A stretch of DNA of 19,582 bases from JAUSIF01 sp964620215 (GCA_964620215.1 CAZUJE010000047.1:1-19582); one strand, 5' to 3'; shown: positions 1-7,665, counted from the first letter of the stretch. The notes: a model not told the origin generated them from the sequence alone. Numbers and translations: made by a program.

Positions 1-803
1 GCGATGCCGGTGACTACCTGGTTTTCCACGATCTCCTCCTCGTCGCATATCAGCGTGCCGGGCGGCACTGCGTGCGGGTCGATATCCTCTGGCTTCACGA
101 AACTTGAGCGGACGAAAATGCGCACGCGATGCTGCATGGCAAGCTCCACCGAGCGCACCTGCATCACCTTGGCACCGAGCGACGCCATTTCCAGCATTTC
201 TTCAAACGCGATTTTGTCGAGCCGCCGTGCGCGCTCCACGACGTTCGGGTCGGTCGTATAGACGCCATCGACGTCGGTATAGATGTCGCAGCGGTCCGCC
301 TGAATCGCGGCGGCCACCGCGACGGCACTGGTATCCGAGCCGCCGCGCCCAAGCGTGGTGATACGGCCGGTTTCCTTGTGCATGCCCTGGAAACCCGCGA
401 TCACCGCGACTTCGCGGTTGCGCTTCTTGAACCGCTCGATAATTTCCTGGCCGTTCACGCCGGTGATGCGCGCGGAGCCATGCGTGTTGTCGGTGTACAT
501 CGGCAACTGCCAGCCCTGCCACGAGCGGGCGGACACGCCCATTTCCTGCAAGGTGATCGCAAGCAGCCCGGCGGTGACCTGCTCGCCCGACGCAACGACG
601 GCATCGTATTCGCGCGCGTCATGCAAAGGCGACGCGCCCCGGCACCAGGCGACCAGTTCATTGGTCTTGCCAGCCATTGCGGAAACGACGACGGCAACCT
701 CATGGCCCGCCTTCACCTCGCGCTCCACATGGCGCGCGACGTTGCGGATCCGGTCAAGGTCGGCCACCGAAGTGCCGCCGAATTTCATGACGAGACGAGC
801 CAT
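1..803 (-). CDS. lysC: Aspartate kinase, 3'-truncated by the window edge
   Basis: Phosphorylates L-aspartate with ATP, the first step towards lysine, threonine and methionine; cytosolic. I translated the minus strand from ATG at 803: 267 codons are present. The amino-acid kinase fold is clear: KFGGTSV at residues 7-13, the VVSAMAGKTNEL loop at about 39-50, the GFQG segment at 137-140, the TTLGRGGSDTSA nucleotide-binding motif at 149-160, and TDVDGVYTTDP at 176-186. The window ends as the linker to the regulatory ACT domains begins (about residue 260). Family members are usually a little over 400 residues, so roughly 150 residues lie outside, and feedback-control residues cannot be assessed. 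A GAGG lies about 11 nt before the ATG. It is divergent from ubiG across about 120 bp, which must hold both promoters. Confidence 0.96.
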   Translation of the reverse strand, partial: MARLVMKFGGTSVADLDRIRNVARHVEREVKAGHEVAVVVSAMAGKTNELVAWCRGASPLHDAREYDAVVASGEQVTAGLLAITLQEMGVSARSWQGWQLPMYTDNTHGSARITGVNGQEIIERFKKRNREVAVIAGFQGMHKETGRITTLGRGGSDTSAVAVAAAIQADRCDIYTDVDGVYTTDPNVVERARRLDKIAFEEMLEMASLGAKVMQVRSVELAMQHRVRIFVRSSFVKPEDIDPHAVPPGTLICDEEEIVENQVVTGI

Positions 804-844
804 GCGGCGTCGTACCTCGTTGGAGCGGAATGAAACGGAGGATT

Positions 845-874
845 TTGCTCCCCCGCGCGAAAGGCGCGTATAGA
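845..874 (+). promoter_or_regulatory. Candidate sigma-70 promoter for ubiG
   Basis: TTGCTC (845-850) and TATAGA (869-874) are separated by 18 bp, about 50 bp upstream of the chosen ubiG start. The -10 overlaps the segment where a minus-strand lysC promoter would also have to lie. Inferred by eye from consensus only. Confidence 0.35.
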
Positions 875-922
875 TACAGTCCGGGGCGCGACCCCGCAAC
901 GGTGAAGGGCTCGGCGGCTAAA

Positions 923-1687
923 ATGGCCAGCACAGACAGAAAACCGCAATCCACGGTGGACCCCGATGAGGTCGCCCGCTTCGCTGCCATGGCGAACGAA
1001 TGGTGGGATCCGCGCGGCAAGATGAAGCCCCTGCACAAGTTCAATCCAGTCCGCCTCGCCTATATCCGCGACCATGCCTGCGCGCATTTCCAGCGCGACC
1101 CGAAATCGCTCGACAGCCTGAAAGGGATTCGCATTCTGGATGTCGGCTGCGGCGGCGGAATTCTGTCCGAACCACTGGCGCGCCTGGGCGCGAATGTTGT
1201 GGGTATCGATCCCGCCCCGGAAAACGCCGCCGCGGCGCGCGTACACGCGGAGAAAAGCGGGCTGAACATCGACTACCGCGCCGCTACCGCCGAAGAGCTG
1301 GCCGACGCCGGCGAGCAATTCGACATTGTGCTCGCAATGGAAGTGGTGGAGCACGTCGCAGATGTTAATCTTTTTATTCGGCGCTGTGCCGAAATGGTAA
1401 AGCCGAGCGGCTTCATGATCGCGGCTACCCTCAACCGCACCATGAAAAGTTTTGCGCTCGCGATCGTCGGCGCGGAATATGTGCTGCGCTGGCTGCCGGT
1501 CGGCACCCATGACTGGAAGAAATTCGTGACGCCGGATGAACTGGAAGCGGCGATGAAATCCGTCTCTATGGAAGTCACCGACGAAACCGGCGTCATCTAT
1601 AATCCACTCAACGACGAATGGCGAAAGTCCGACGACATGGACGTGAACTACATGCTGCTCGCACAAAAAAGATTCGTGGTTGCCTGA
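923..1687 (+). CDS. ubiG: Ubiquinone biosynthesis O-methyltransferase
   Basis: S-adenosylmethionine-dependent methyltransferase that performs both O-methylations in ubiquinone synthesis, at the inner face of the membrane. The product is 254 residues, normal for UbiG. Visible features are the family N-terminal signature NEWWDPRGKMKPLHKFNP (about residues 26-43), SAM motif I LDVGCGGG (72-79) followed by the acidic VVGIDPAPEN strand, the post-I segment FDIVLAMEVVEHV, and the C-terminal GTHDWKKFVTPDEL segment typical of UbiG. The frame is open further upstream to an ATG at 830, but that 31-residue extension is basic and unlike UbiG, so I start at ATG 923 (MASTDRK). The Shine-Dalgarno is weak. The permease gene follows after 12 bp and is probably co-transcribed. 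Confidence 0.95.
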   Translation: MASTDRKPQSTVDPDEVARFAAMANEWWDPRGKMKPLHKFNPVRLAYIRDHACAHFQRDPKSLDSLKGIRILDVGCGGGILSEPLARLGANVVGIDPAPENAAAARVHAEKSGLNIDYRAATAEELADAGEQFDIVLAMEVVEHVADVNLFIRRCAEMVKPSGFMIAATLNRTMKSFALAIVGAEYVLRWLPVGTHDWKKFVTPDELEAAMKSVSMEVTDETGVIYNPLNDEWRKSDDMDVNYMLLAQKRFVVA

Positions 1688-1699
1688 ACGGATTCCTTC

Positions 1700-2596
1700 A
1701 TGCCCGATCAAGGCTGGCTCTGGGTTATCTTCACCCTGATTGCGTCACTGTCGCAGACCGTCCGCAACGCCATGCAGCGTGAACTGACCGGCAAGCTCGG
1801 CACGGTGGGCGCAACCCATGTGCGGTTTCTGTTCGGGTTTCCGTTTGCGCTGTTGTCGCTGGCTGCGGTCACTGCGTTCAGCGGCGTGAAGCTACCCGCG
1901 CCGGCGCTCGGTTACATTCCCTGGCTGCTGCTTGGCGCGCTCGCTCAGATTTTCGCAACGGCACTGATGCTCGCGGCGATGGGCGAGCGTTCCTTCGTCG
2001 TCACTACGGCTTACATCAAGACCGAGCCTGTTCAGGTGGCTTTGTTCGGGCTGATCTTTCTCGGCGATGTGATTACGTTTCCCCTTGCGCTGGCAATCTT
2101 AATTGCCACGGCTGGCGTCATGTTGATGGCAATCAGGCCGGAACAGCTTTCCTCTGGCGGTTATCGTCCAACCATCATGGGCATCACCGCCGGCGCGATG
2201 TTCGCGCTTTCCGCCATCGGCTATCGCGGCGCGATCCTGTCGCTGGACACACATTTCGTGATGGCGGCGACGTTCACCCTCGCCTGCGGACTGGTTCTGC
2301 AAGCGGCGCTGCTTTCTCTCTATCTCGCGATCCGCGATCGTAAGGTGCTGACGGCTATTTTCCGCTCCTGGAAACCGTCCCTGTTCGCGGGCTTCATGGG
2401 CGCGCTCGCATCGCAATTCTGGTTTCTGTCTTTCGCGCTCGCCACCGCCGCCAGCGTGCGCACGCTGGCGTTGATCGAAGTTCTGTTAGCCCAGGCGGTT
2501 TCAACCTTTGTGTTTCATCAGAAGGTCACGTCGCGCGAAATTCTGGGGATGACTTTAGTTGTCGCCGGCGTAGCGCTGCTGCTCTGGGCGCACTAG
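1700..2596 (+). CDS. EamA/DMT-superfamily permease
   Basis: A 298-residue, strongly hydrophobic inner-membrane protein with roughly ten predicted transmembrane stretches, starting with WLWVIFTLIASLSQTV and ending with a hydrophobic segment (TLVVAGVALLLW). Two halves of similar layout, the IKTEPVQVALFGLIFLGD segment closing the first half and the LALIEVLLAQAVSTFVFHQ segment in the second, match the drug/metabolite transporter (EamA) pattern. The substrate cannot be read from sequence; family members export amino acids, metabolites or drugs. The ATG at 1700 has GGA 8-10 nt upstream. It is likely the second gene of a ubiG transcript. Its TAG (2594-2596) overlaps the TAG of the convergent DUF1178 gene, so the two genes share bases at their 3' ends. 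Confidence 0.85.
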   Translation: MPDQGWLWVIFTLIASLSQTVRNAMQRELTGKLGTVGATHVRFLFGFPFALLSLAAVTAFSGVKLPAPALGYIPWLLLGALAQIFATALMLAAMGERSFVVTTAYIKTEPVQVALFGLIFLGDVITFPLALAILIATAGVMLMAIRPEQLSSGGYRPTIMGITAGAMFALSAIGYRGAILSLDTHFVMAATFTLACGLVLQAALLSLYLAIRDRKVLTAIFRSWKPSLFAGFMGALASQFWFLSFALATAASVRTLALIEVLLAQAVSTFVFHQKVTSREILGMTLVVAGVALLLWAH

Positions 2597-3045
2597 TTCT
2601 TGTCTTCGGGCAACGTCGGCAGTGGCGCCAGTTCCACGCCTTCCTCGACAAGCGAGCGTACTTCCTCCGGCTTCGCCTCACCGTAGATCGAACGCTTCTC
2701 GATTTCCTCGTAATGCATCTTACGGGCGAGATCGGGAAATTTCTCACCGACATAGTCGGCGTTCTTCGTCACGTGATCGTGCAGTTCCTTCAGTTTTTTT
2801 CGGAACTCGGTTTCCTGCGGCGACATCATGGCAACGGTGGTTTTTTCCTCCGCTGAAGAAACCGGCGGTGAGGATTTTTCCGACCGTCCCAGCGACGGCG
2901 CCATGATCTGCTTCTCAATATTCACGGAATCGCAAACTGGGCAGGAAACCAGTTTCTTTTTCTGCTGCGTGTCGAAATCGTTCGAGGAGCGAAACCAGCT
3001 CTCGAAGCCGTGCCCGCTGTCGCAGTGAAGCGAATAACGAATCAC
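2593..3045 (-). CDS. DUF1178 family protein
   Basis: A 150-residue soluble protein of unknown function. It begins with the family's typical (M)IRYSLHCDSGHGFESWF, with a cysteine at residue 8 and a CPVC pair at 35-38, which together look like a small zinc ribbon. The middle is low-complexity, and the C-terminal half is charged and helical (KKLKELHDHVTKNADYVG, then KFPDLARKMHYEEIEKRSIYG), the conserved end of the family. The frame is open further upstream, but the family N-terminus falls exactly on a GTG at 3045. That GTG overlaps the stop of the hydrolase gene as GTGA, indicating translational coupling. It is the last gene of comF -> hydrolase -> DUF1178. Neighbourhood suggests it belongs with the nitrilase-like enzyme, but no function is assigned. 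Confidence 0.88.
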   Translation of the reverse strand: MIRYSLHCDSGHGFESWFRSSNDFDTQQKKKLVSCPVCDSVNIEKQIMAPSLGRSEKSSPPVSSAEEKTTVAMMSPQETEFRKKLKELHDHVTKNADYVGEKFPDLARKMHYEEIEKRSIYGEAKPEEVRSLVEEGVELAPLPTLPEDKN

Positions 3046-3920
3046 GATGCTTTGCCTACGAGATGCAATTTGGCCTGATCCTTGTTGGGTGCGGCAACCT
3101 CGAAGCGGCGGCCATGATCGAGCGCCGGAATTTTTGCCCGCGCTTCCGCCACAAGGCCGAGATCGATTTCCGCCATCGTAACTCCTGGCTCGATGCCCGC
3201 TTCCGCGATCACGCGGCCCCATGGATCGATCGCAATCGAATGGCCGTAAGTGTCGCGGCCGTTCTCATGCTTGCCGCCCTGCGCCGCTGCGAGCACGAAA
3301 CTGCCTGTCTCCACCGCACGGGCGCGCAGCAGAAGGTGCCAGTGCGCCTCGCCGGTTGTTTTGGTGAAAGCGGCGGGAACGGTCATTACATGCGCACCGG
3401 CTTCCGCCAGCGCGCGAAACAAAGCCGGGAACCGCAGGTCATAACAAATCGTCAAGCCGAACATCGCCAGCGGCGTTGGCACCACGACCGCGGTTTCGCC
3501 CGGCCGATAGGTGTTGGACTCTCGATAGCTCTCGCCATTCGGCAAGTTCACATCGAACATATGAATCTTGTCGTAGCGACCGAGAATTTCTCCGTCGGGT
3601 CCGATGAAGAATGCGCGGTTCGCCGCCTTCTCCGGAGAAACCCTGATCGCAAGCGAGCCAATGTGAAGATGAATTTTCAGTTCTCGCGCCAGTTCCTGAA
3701 ACGCGGCGAGCGATGTGTCGTGTGCTTCCTCGGTGATGCTGCCGAACAGGCTCTTCCGGTCCAGTTCCATCAGCGATGTCTGCTCGGGTGTCTGCACATA
3801 GTCCGCGCCCTGCGATTTCGCATCGCGGATGAATTTCGCGGCGAGATCGGTGTTGGCGGCGACACTGCGGCCGGCGCGAAGCTGCACGAGGGCGGCGCGG
3901 AAATTCTTGCGTCCGGTCAA
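3042..3920 (-). CDS. Carbon-nitrogen hydrolase, Nit1/Nit2-like
   Basis: Nitrilase-superfamily amidase, 292 residues. The catalytic triad is visible: Glu46 in TPEQT, Lys118 in GRYDKIHMFDV, and nucleophile Cys159 in LTICYDLRFP. The YDKIHMFDV and GESYRES motifs fit the Nit1/Nit2 branch, whose characterised members act on deaminated glutathione or omega-amidase substrates; the exact substrate here is inference. The frame can be opened from a TTG at 3938, but a perfect AGGAGG (3926-3931) sits 5 nt before a second TTG at 3920, giving the N-terminus MTGRKNFRAALVQLR, which fits the family better. It lies 36 bp after comF and overlaps the DUF1178 start by GTGA. Confidence 0.92.
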   Translation of the reverse strand: MTGRKNFRAALVQLRAGRSVAANTDLAAKFIRDAKSQGADYVQTPEQTSLMELDRKSLFGSITEEAHDTSLAAFQELARELKIHLHIGSLAIRVSPEKAANRAFFIGPDGEILGRYDKIHMFDVNLPNGESYRESNTYRPGETAVVVPTPLAMFGLTICYDLRFPALFRALAEAGAHVMTVPAAFTKTTGEAHWHLLLRARAVETGSFVLAAAQGGKHENGRDTYGHSIAIDPWGRVIAEAGIEPGVTMAEIDLGLVAEARAKIPALDHGRRFEVAAPNKDQAKLHLVGKAS

Positions 3921-3925
3921 GGAAG

Positions 3926-3931
3926 CCTCCT
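3926..3931 (-). promoter_or_regulatory. Shine-Dalgarno deciding the TTG start of the hydrolase
   Basis: The minus strand reads AGGAGG, then five bases, then TTG at 3920. This is the strongest ribosome-binding site I see in the window, and it argues for the TTG at 3920 over the upstream TTG at 3938, which lies on the wrong side of it. Confidence 0.75.
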
Positions 3932-3956
3932 GTTTCAAGAACGCAAGATAAGCGCT

Positions 3957-4730
3957 TCACGCAAACTCGACAACCCGCGTCAGCACGAGCACATCCACGC
4001 GCTTGGCGCCCGCCCGCAGCAATACGCGCGCGCAGGAATTTGCTGTAGCGCCGGACGTAAGTACGTCATCAACGAGAACGATATTCTTTGCCTTCACATC
4101 TGCGCGCGTCTCTTTGCGCACTTCAAAAGCACCCTGCACGTTCTTTGCGCGTTCATTGCGGCCAAGCCCGATCTGCGGCGGTGTTGCGCGCGTGCGCGTC
4201 AGCACATGATCCGCAACCGGCACGTTCACAATCCTGGAAACGGCCCCCGCCAGCGCAGCGGACTGGTTGAACCTGCGTTGCCACAGCCGCGTCCAGTGCA
4301 ACGGCACCGGTACAATCAGATCGGCATCCGATAGAATTTCAACGCCCGCGCGCGCCATCCATCTTCCAAACGGCTTCACGAGATCTAGCCGGTCGCCATA
4401 TTTCAGTAGATGCACGAGATCGCGAGCGACATCGCTGTAACGGGCGGCAGCGCGTGCGCGCTGCCATGCGGGTGGATCGGCCATCGCCGCCGGTGAGAGC
4501 AGCGCACCGCCCATGTCGTGCGGAAACGGCGTGCCGAGCCGTTCGCAATAAGGCCTCTCGATGAAGCCCATCCTGGTCCAGCAACCAGAGCAAAGCCCGC
4601 CCGCATCGCTCACCGGCTTGCGGCAGGCCACGCAGGTCGGCGGCAGCACGACATTGAAGAAAGCACCCGCCGCGCCGGCGAACAGCCGTGCGATGGCTGA
4701 TGACTTCCCGACTGGCTCCAGCGCCTCCAT
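3957..4730 (-). CDS. comF: ComF family phosphoribosyltransferase-like protein
   Basis: A 257-residue ComF protein, related to the competence factor of Gram-positive bacteria and linked in other bacteria to DNA uptake or nucleotide metabolism; its role in alphaproteobacteria is not settled. The N-terminal zinc finger has Cys33/Cys36 (CVAC) and Cys47/Cys50 (CSGC). The next site, YCERLGTPF near residue 62, has only one cysteine of the usual pair. The C-terminal phosphoribosyltransferase domain has IVPVPLHWTRLWQRRFNQS and the PRPP loop IVLVDDVLTSGATANS. The ATG at 4730 has no good Shine-Dalgarno. It is the first gene of comF -> hydrolase -> DUF1178 and divergent from the methyltransferase gene. 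Confidence 0.92.
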   Translation of the reverse strand: MEALEPVGKSSAIARLFAGAAGAFFNVVLPPTCVACRKPVSDAGGLCSGCWTRMGFIERPYCERLGTPFPHDMGGALLSPAAMADPPAWQRARAAARYSDVARDLVHLLKYGDRLDLVKPFGRWMARAGVEILSDADLIVPVPLHWTRLWQRRFNQSAALAGAVSRIVNVPVADHVLTRTRATPPQIGLGRNERAKNVQGAFEVRKETRADVKAKNIVLVDDVLTSGATANSCARVLLRAGAKRVDVLVLTRVVEFA

Positions 4731-4801
4731 GCAACAAGGCTAGCGCCGGAACGCTCATGATGTCACGTTCCAATCTTGTGAATGTGGATCGCCAAAACCG
4801 C

Positions 4802-5710
4802 ATGGACACGCCGCCGAAAATCTTCGACCGCGCGCTGCTGCTAAAGCGGCGCCAGCGCGCGCTTGCGTTGGGCGGAGAAGATTTTCTGCTCGTCCGCGCG
4901 GCTGAGGATTTGACCGAACGTCTGCAAGCGGTGAAACGGCGTTTTGCCATTGGGCTCGATCTCGGCACCCCCGGCGATCATGCGGCAAAGGCTTTGGAAA
5001 CCAGCAGACAAATCGACGGGTTGATCGTGTGCGATCCGTTCGCCGATGTTCGCGATAAAAGCCTGACACGCACCACTGTCGACGAAGAGGCTCTGCCCTT
5101 CGCGGAAGCGAGCTTCGATCTCGTCGTATCTTTGCTCGCCCTGCACTGGATAAACGACCTGCCCGGTACGTTGGTGCAAATCCGCCGGGCACTGAAGCCG
5201 GACGGTTTGTTTCTGGCAGCATTGCTGGGAGGAGAAACGCTGATCGAATTGCGTCAGTGCCTCGCGGAAGCGGAAGCCGAGATCGAAGGCGGCCTGTCGC
5301 CACGCGTCTCGCCTTTCATCGAAGTGCGGACGATGGGATCGCTGTTGCAGCGCGCGGGTTTCGCGCTTCCCGTTACCGACATCGACCGGCTGACGGTGCG
5401 CTACGGCAATCTGTTCGATCTATTCCGCGATCTGCGAAAAATGGGCGCGACCAATGCGCTCACCGAGCGCAGCCGAAAGCCGCTCAGGCGAGCCACGCTT
5501 GCCCGCGCGGCAGCGCTCTATGCGGAAAAATTTTCCGACGTGGACGGAAAAATTCGCGCGACTTTTGACTTGTTGTGGATTTCGGGCTGGACGCCGTCGG
5601 ACAGCCAGCAAAAGCCGCTGCGGCCGGGTTCGGCAAAAACCCGTCTCGCCGATGCGCTTGGCACATCGGAAAAATCCGCCGGGGAAAAATCCGGGCCGGG
5701 CAGGAACTGA
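4802..5710 (+). CDS. SAM-dependent methyltransferase, NDUFAF5/BioC-like
   Basis: A 302-residue class I methyltransferase-fold protein. The N-terminal PPKIFDRALLLKRRQRAL resembles the start of the NDUFAF5 family (complex I assembly; the eukaryotic member hydroxylates an arginine of a complex I subunit). SAM motif I is degenerate (FAIGLDLGTPGDH, about residues 48-60), followed by VDEEALPFAEASFDLVVSLL and the post-motif LHWINDLPGTLVQIRRALKP. The C-terminus is Lys/Gly/Ser-rich and probably disordered. I prefer ATG 4802 because homologues start just before the FDR motif; ATG 4757 or 4760 in the same frame would add 14-15 residues and also has a weak GGA upstream. It is a solitary plus-strand gene between two minus-strand runs, ending flush against the pilin gene's stop. 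A complex I role is inference. Confidence 0.85.
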   Translation: MDTPPKIFDRALLLKRRQRALALGGEDFLLVRAAEDLTERLQAVKRRFAIGLDLGTPGDHAAKALETSRQIDGLIVCDPFADVRDKSLTRTTVDEEALPFAEASFDLVVSLLALHWINDLPGTLVQIRRALKPDGLFLAALLGGETLIELRQCLAEAEAEIEGGLSPRVSPFIEVRTMGSLLQRAGFALPVTDIDRLTVRYGNLFDLFRDLRKMGATNALTERSRKPLRRATLARAAALYAEKFSDVDGKIRATFDLLWISGWTPSDSQQKPLRPGSAKTRLADALGTSEKSAGEKSGPGRN

Positions 5711-5899
5711 TTATTTGAGTGCGGCGTCCACTTTGCCGAAATAGTCGTCGCGCAGCGTGGAGCCAAGCGAATAAGCGCTCGCCGCGATCGCGATCGAAAT
5801 GCCGGACGCGATCAGCGCATATTCGATCGCGGTGCTTCCGCCTTCTTCAGAGGCGAAGCGTTTCAGGGTCTTCAGGACACGCAAGCGTACAGACTGCAT
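5711..5899 (-). CDS. Flp/Fap family type IVb pilin, orphan
   Basis: A 62-residue pilin precursor. A short basic leader (MQSVRLRVLKTLKRF...) ends at Gly21; the mature part would begin STAIEYALIA with glutamate at +5 and tyrosine at +6, the hallmark of Flp pilins processed by a prepilin peptidase (TadV/CpaA type). A hydrophobic helix follows (GISIAIAASAYSLG), then a charged tail ending GKVDAALK. A TTG at 5905 is in frame, but ATG 5899 has GAGAG about 6 nt upstream and is preferred. It begins 2 bp after the mutT stop, so it is translated from the mutT transcript unless a promoter lies inside mutT. No tad/cpa secretion or peptidase genes are in the window, so assembly would depend on genes elsewhere. 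Confidence 0.9.
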   Translation of the reverse strand: MQSVRLRVLKTLKRFASEEGGSTAIEYALIASGISIAIAASAYSLGSTLRDDYFGKVDAALK

Positions 5900-5901
5900 A
5901 A

Positions 5902-6330
5902 TCAACTCTCTTCGCCCTTTGCGCCGGGCGTGGCGAGAAGCTCAACAAGATGCGGGATCAAAGGTTCGTCCGCGGGCGGCATCGCGTATTCTCTCAGCAG
6001 TTGCGGTCTTACCCAGGCAAGCTCCTGTCCCTCCATCGCACTCACCGTTCCCTGCCATCGCCGGCAAATCCAGAGCGGCATCAGTAGATGGAAGTCCTCG
6101 TAGGCATGGCTCGCAAAAGTCAGCGGAGCGAGACAGGCCAGGCTCACCTCGATCCCGAGTTCCTCCTTCAATTCCCGGATCAGACACGATTCGGGAAGCT
6201 CGCCCGTTTCGACCTTGCCGCCGGGAAATTCCCACAAGCCCGCCATTGCCTTGCCCGGAGGGCGGCGGGTGACAAGCACCCTGCCATCGGCATCGACGAG
6301 CGCGCAGGCGGCGACCAGTACGACCTTCAC
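5902..6330 (-). CDS. mutT: NUDIX hydrolase, MutT/8-oxo-dGTP diphosphatase type
   Basis: Hydrolyses oxidised nucleoside triphosphates such as 8-oxo-dGTP so they are not built into DNA; cytosolic. The 142-residue protein has a perfect Nudix box at residues 38-60 (G38, E44, R52-E53, E56-E57, G59), preceded by the MutT-type GKAMAGLWEFPGGK. The C-terminal W(V)RPQLL...P.ADEPLIPHL segment also matches MutT. The start is a GTG at 6330; the reading frame is open for 16 codons upstream without an ATG, and there is no clear Shine-Dalgarno. An ATG 21 nt further upstream is in another frame. It lies 85 bp after argJ, with a hairpin between, and 2 bp before the pilin gene. Confidence 0.92.
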   Translation of the reverse strand: MKVVLVAACALVDADGRVLVTRRPPGKAMAGLWEFPGGKVETGELPESCLIRELKEELGIEVSLACLAPLTFASHAYEDFHLLMPLWICRRWQGTVSAMEGQELAWVRPQLLREYAMPPADEPLIPHLVELLATPGAKGEES

Positions 6331-6379
6331 GTGCGAACTCGATGTTGTTGATACATAGCGGGCGTTAATTTCGCCCTAG

Positions 6380-6399
6380 CGCGATTACTACCAATCGCG
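6380..6399. terminator. Hairpin between argJ and mutT
   Basis: CGCGATT (6380-6386) and AATCGCG (6393-6399) form a perfect 7-bp inverted repeat around a 6-nt loop, 17 nt beyond the argJ stop codon. Neither side carries a T-run, so it is not a textbook intrinsic terminator. It could be an attenuating or mRNA-stabilising 3' hairpin of argJ, or an operator for mutT. Confidence 0.35.
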
Positions 6400-6415
6400 G
6401 CAAACGGCATGGCGC

Positions 6416-7657
6416 TCAACTTCTGTAATCGCCGTTGATCGCCACATATTCCTTGGTCAAATCGCAGGTCAGCACCCGGTCAACGGCTTTTCCGAGCCTG
6501 AGATCGACGGTTAAATCGATCACGTCCCGCTTCATATAAACGGAAACCTTTTTTTCATCATAAGAAGGATCTCTGGCGCCCGCGTGGGCCACCCGGATTT
6601 CCCCGAAGAAAATCGAGAGCTTGTCCCGGTCGGCTGGCTCCCCGGCCTTGCCGACAGCCATTACAACCCGGCCCCAGTTCGCGTCCTCGCCAGCAATGGC
6701 GGTTTTTACCAAGGGGGAATTCGCAATCGACAGCGCGATCTTGCGCGCCGACATTTTCGACACCGCCCCCTTCACATGCACACGCACAAGCTTGCGCGCG
6801 CCCTCTCCGTCACGAGCGATCTGCTCGGAGAGGTCCGCGAGTACTACATGCAGCGCGCGGGCGAAATCGGTTAGATTCTTGTCGCCGGCGCTCTTGATAA
6901 ACGGCGCGCCGCGCGCAGCAGCAGCACCCGTTGCGAACAGAAGCAGCGTATCCGAGGTCGAAGTATCCCCGTCCACCGTCACCGCGTTGAACGTATCCAC
7001 CACTTCGCGTTTCAAAAGCGCCTGTAGCGCGGGCGCCGCGATCGGCGCATCGGTGAACACGAAGGCAAGCATGGTCGCCATGTCCGGGGCGATCATACCC
7101 GAACCCTTGGCGATTCCGTTGATGCGAACCTGCACACCGCCGACCTGTGCCGTCGCCGTCGCGACTTTCGGGAACGTATCCGTCGTCATGATCGCGCGGG
7201 CGGCCGCCTTCCAGTTTTCAGGGCGGGCTGCGAGTGCCGCGCCGCGCATCACGCGCGCAATGGCGTCCGTATTCAGCGGCTCGCCAATAACACCGGTGGA
7301 AGCGAGAAAAACTTCAGGCGCTTTGCAACCGCTCGCTTCGGCGGCGAGTGCAGCGGTGTGCTTGACCGCAGCGACACCCTTGGCACCCGTGAATGCATTT
7401 GCGTTGCCCGCATTGACCACGAGCGCCCGCGCTTTTCCGGCCTTCAGCCGCGCCTTACACCATTCGACCGGAGCCGACGCGCATTTGGAGCGCGTCAGCA
7501 CACCCGCAACCGTCGTGCCTTTTTCAAACAGCGCGAGCAGAACGTCCGTGCGCCCTTCATAGCGGATACCGGCGGATGCCGTGGCAAGGCGCACACCTGC
7601 GATCGGCGGAAGCTCCGGAGTTACAGCCGGTGCCAGCGGCGAGACATTGGCCGTCAT
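6416..7657 (-). CDS. argJ: Glutamate N-acetyltransferase / amino-acid N-acetyltransferase
   Basis: Transfers the acetyl group of N-acetylornithine to glutamate in the cyclic arginine pathway; bifunctional members also acetylate glutamate from acetyl-CoA. The product is 413 residues, normal length. Thr195 in KGSGMIAPDMATMLAF is the nucleophile and autocleavage site that splits the precursor into alpha and beta chains. The oxyanion-hole pair Thr121-Gly122 sits in FLASTGVIGEP. The C-terminus YVAINGDYRS is the usual argJ ending. The ATG at 7657 starts 8 bp after the stop of the parvulin gene, so the two are probably one transcript, with translation lacking a strong Shine-Dalgarno. Whether it is mono- or bifunctional cannot be told from the sequence alone. 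Confidence 0.96.
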   Translation of the reverse strand: MTANVSPLAPAVTPELPPIAGVRLATASAGIRYEGRTDVLLALFEKGTTVAGVLTRSKCASAPVEWCKARLKAGKARALVVNAGNANAFTGAKGVAAVKHTAALAAEASGCKAPEVFLASTGVIGEPLNTDAIARVMRGAALAARPENWKAAARAIMTTDTFPKVATATAQVGGVQVRINGIAKGSGMIAPDMATMLAFVFTDAPIAAPALQALLKREVVDTFNAVTVDGDTSTSDTLLLFATGAAAARGAPFIKSAGDKNLTDFARALHVVLADLSEQIARDGEGARKLVRVHVKGAVSKMSARKIALSIANSPLVKTAIAGEDANWGRVVMAVGKAGEPADRDKLSIFFGEIRVAHAGARDPSYDEKKVSVYMKRDVIDLTVDLRLGKAVDRVLTCDLTKEYVAINGDYRS

Positions 7658-7665
7658 GGGCGCGA

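Noticed and set aside
129..833. 234-codon plus-strand frame opposite lysC
   Set aside because: The minus strand encodes aspartate kinase continuously with all family motifs, so this is its shadow.
785..1711. 308-codon minus-strand frame opposite ubiG
   Set aside because: Antisense to UbiG with its SAM motifs; no domain recognised.
3063..4334. 423-codon plus-strand open frame opposite the hydrolase and comF
   Set aside because: It is antisense to two well-supported enzymes with intact catalytic motifs. Its product is rich in Arg, Ala and His without domains, as expected from GC-rich codon shadowing.
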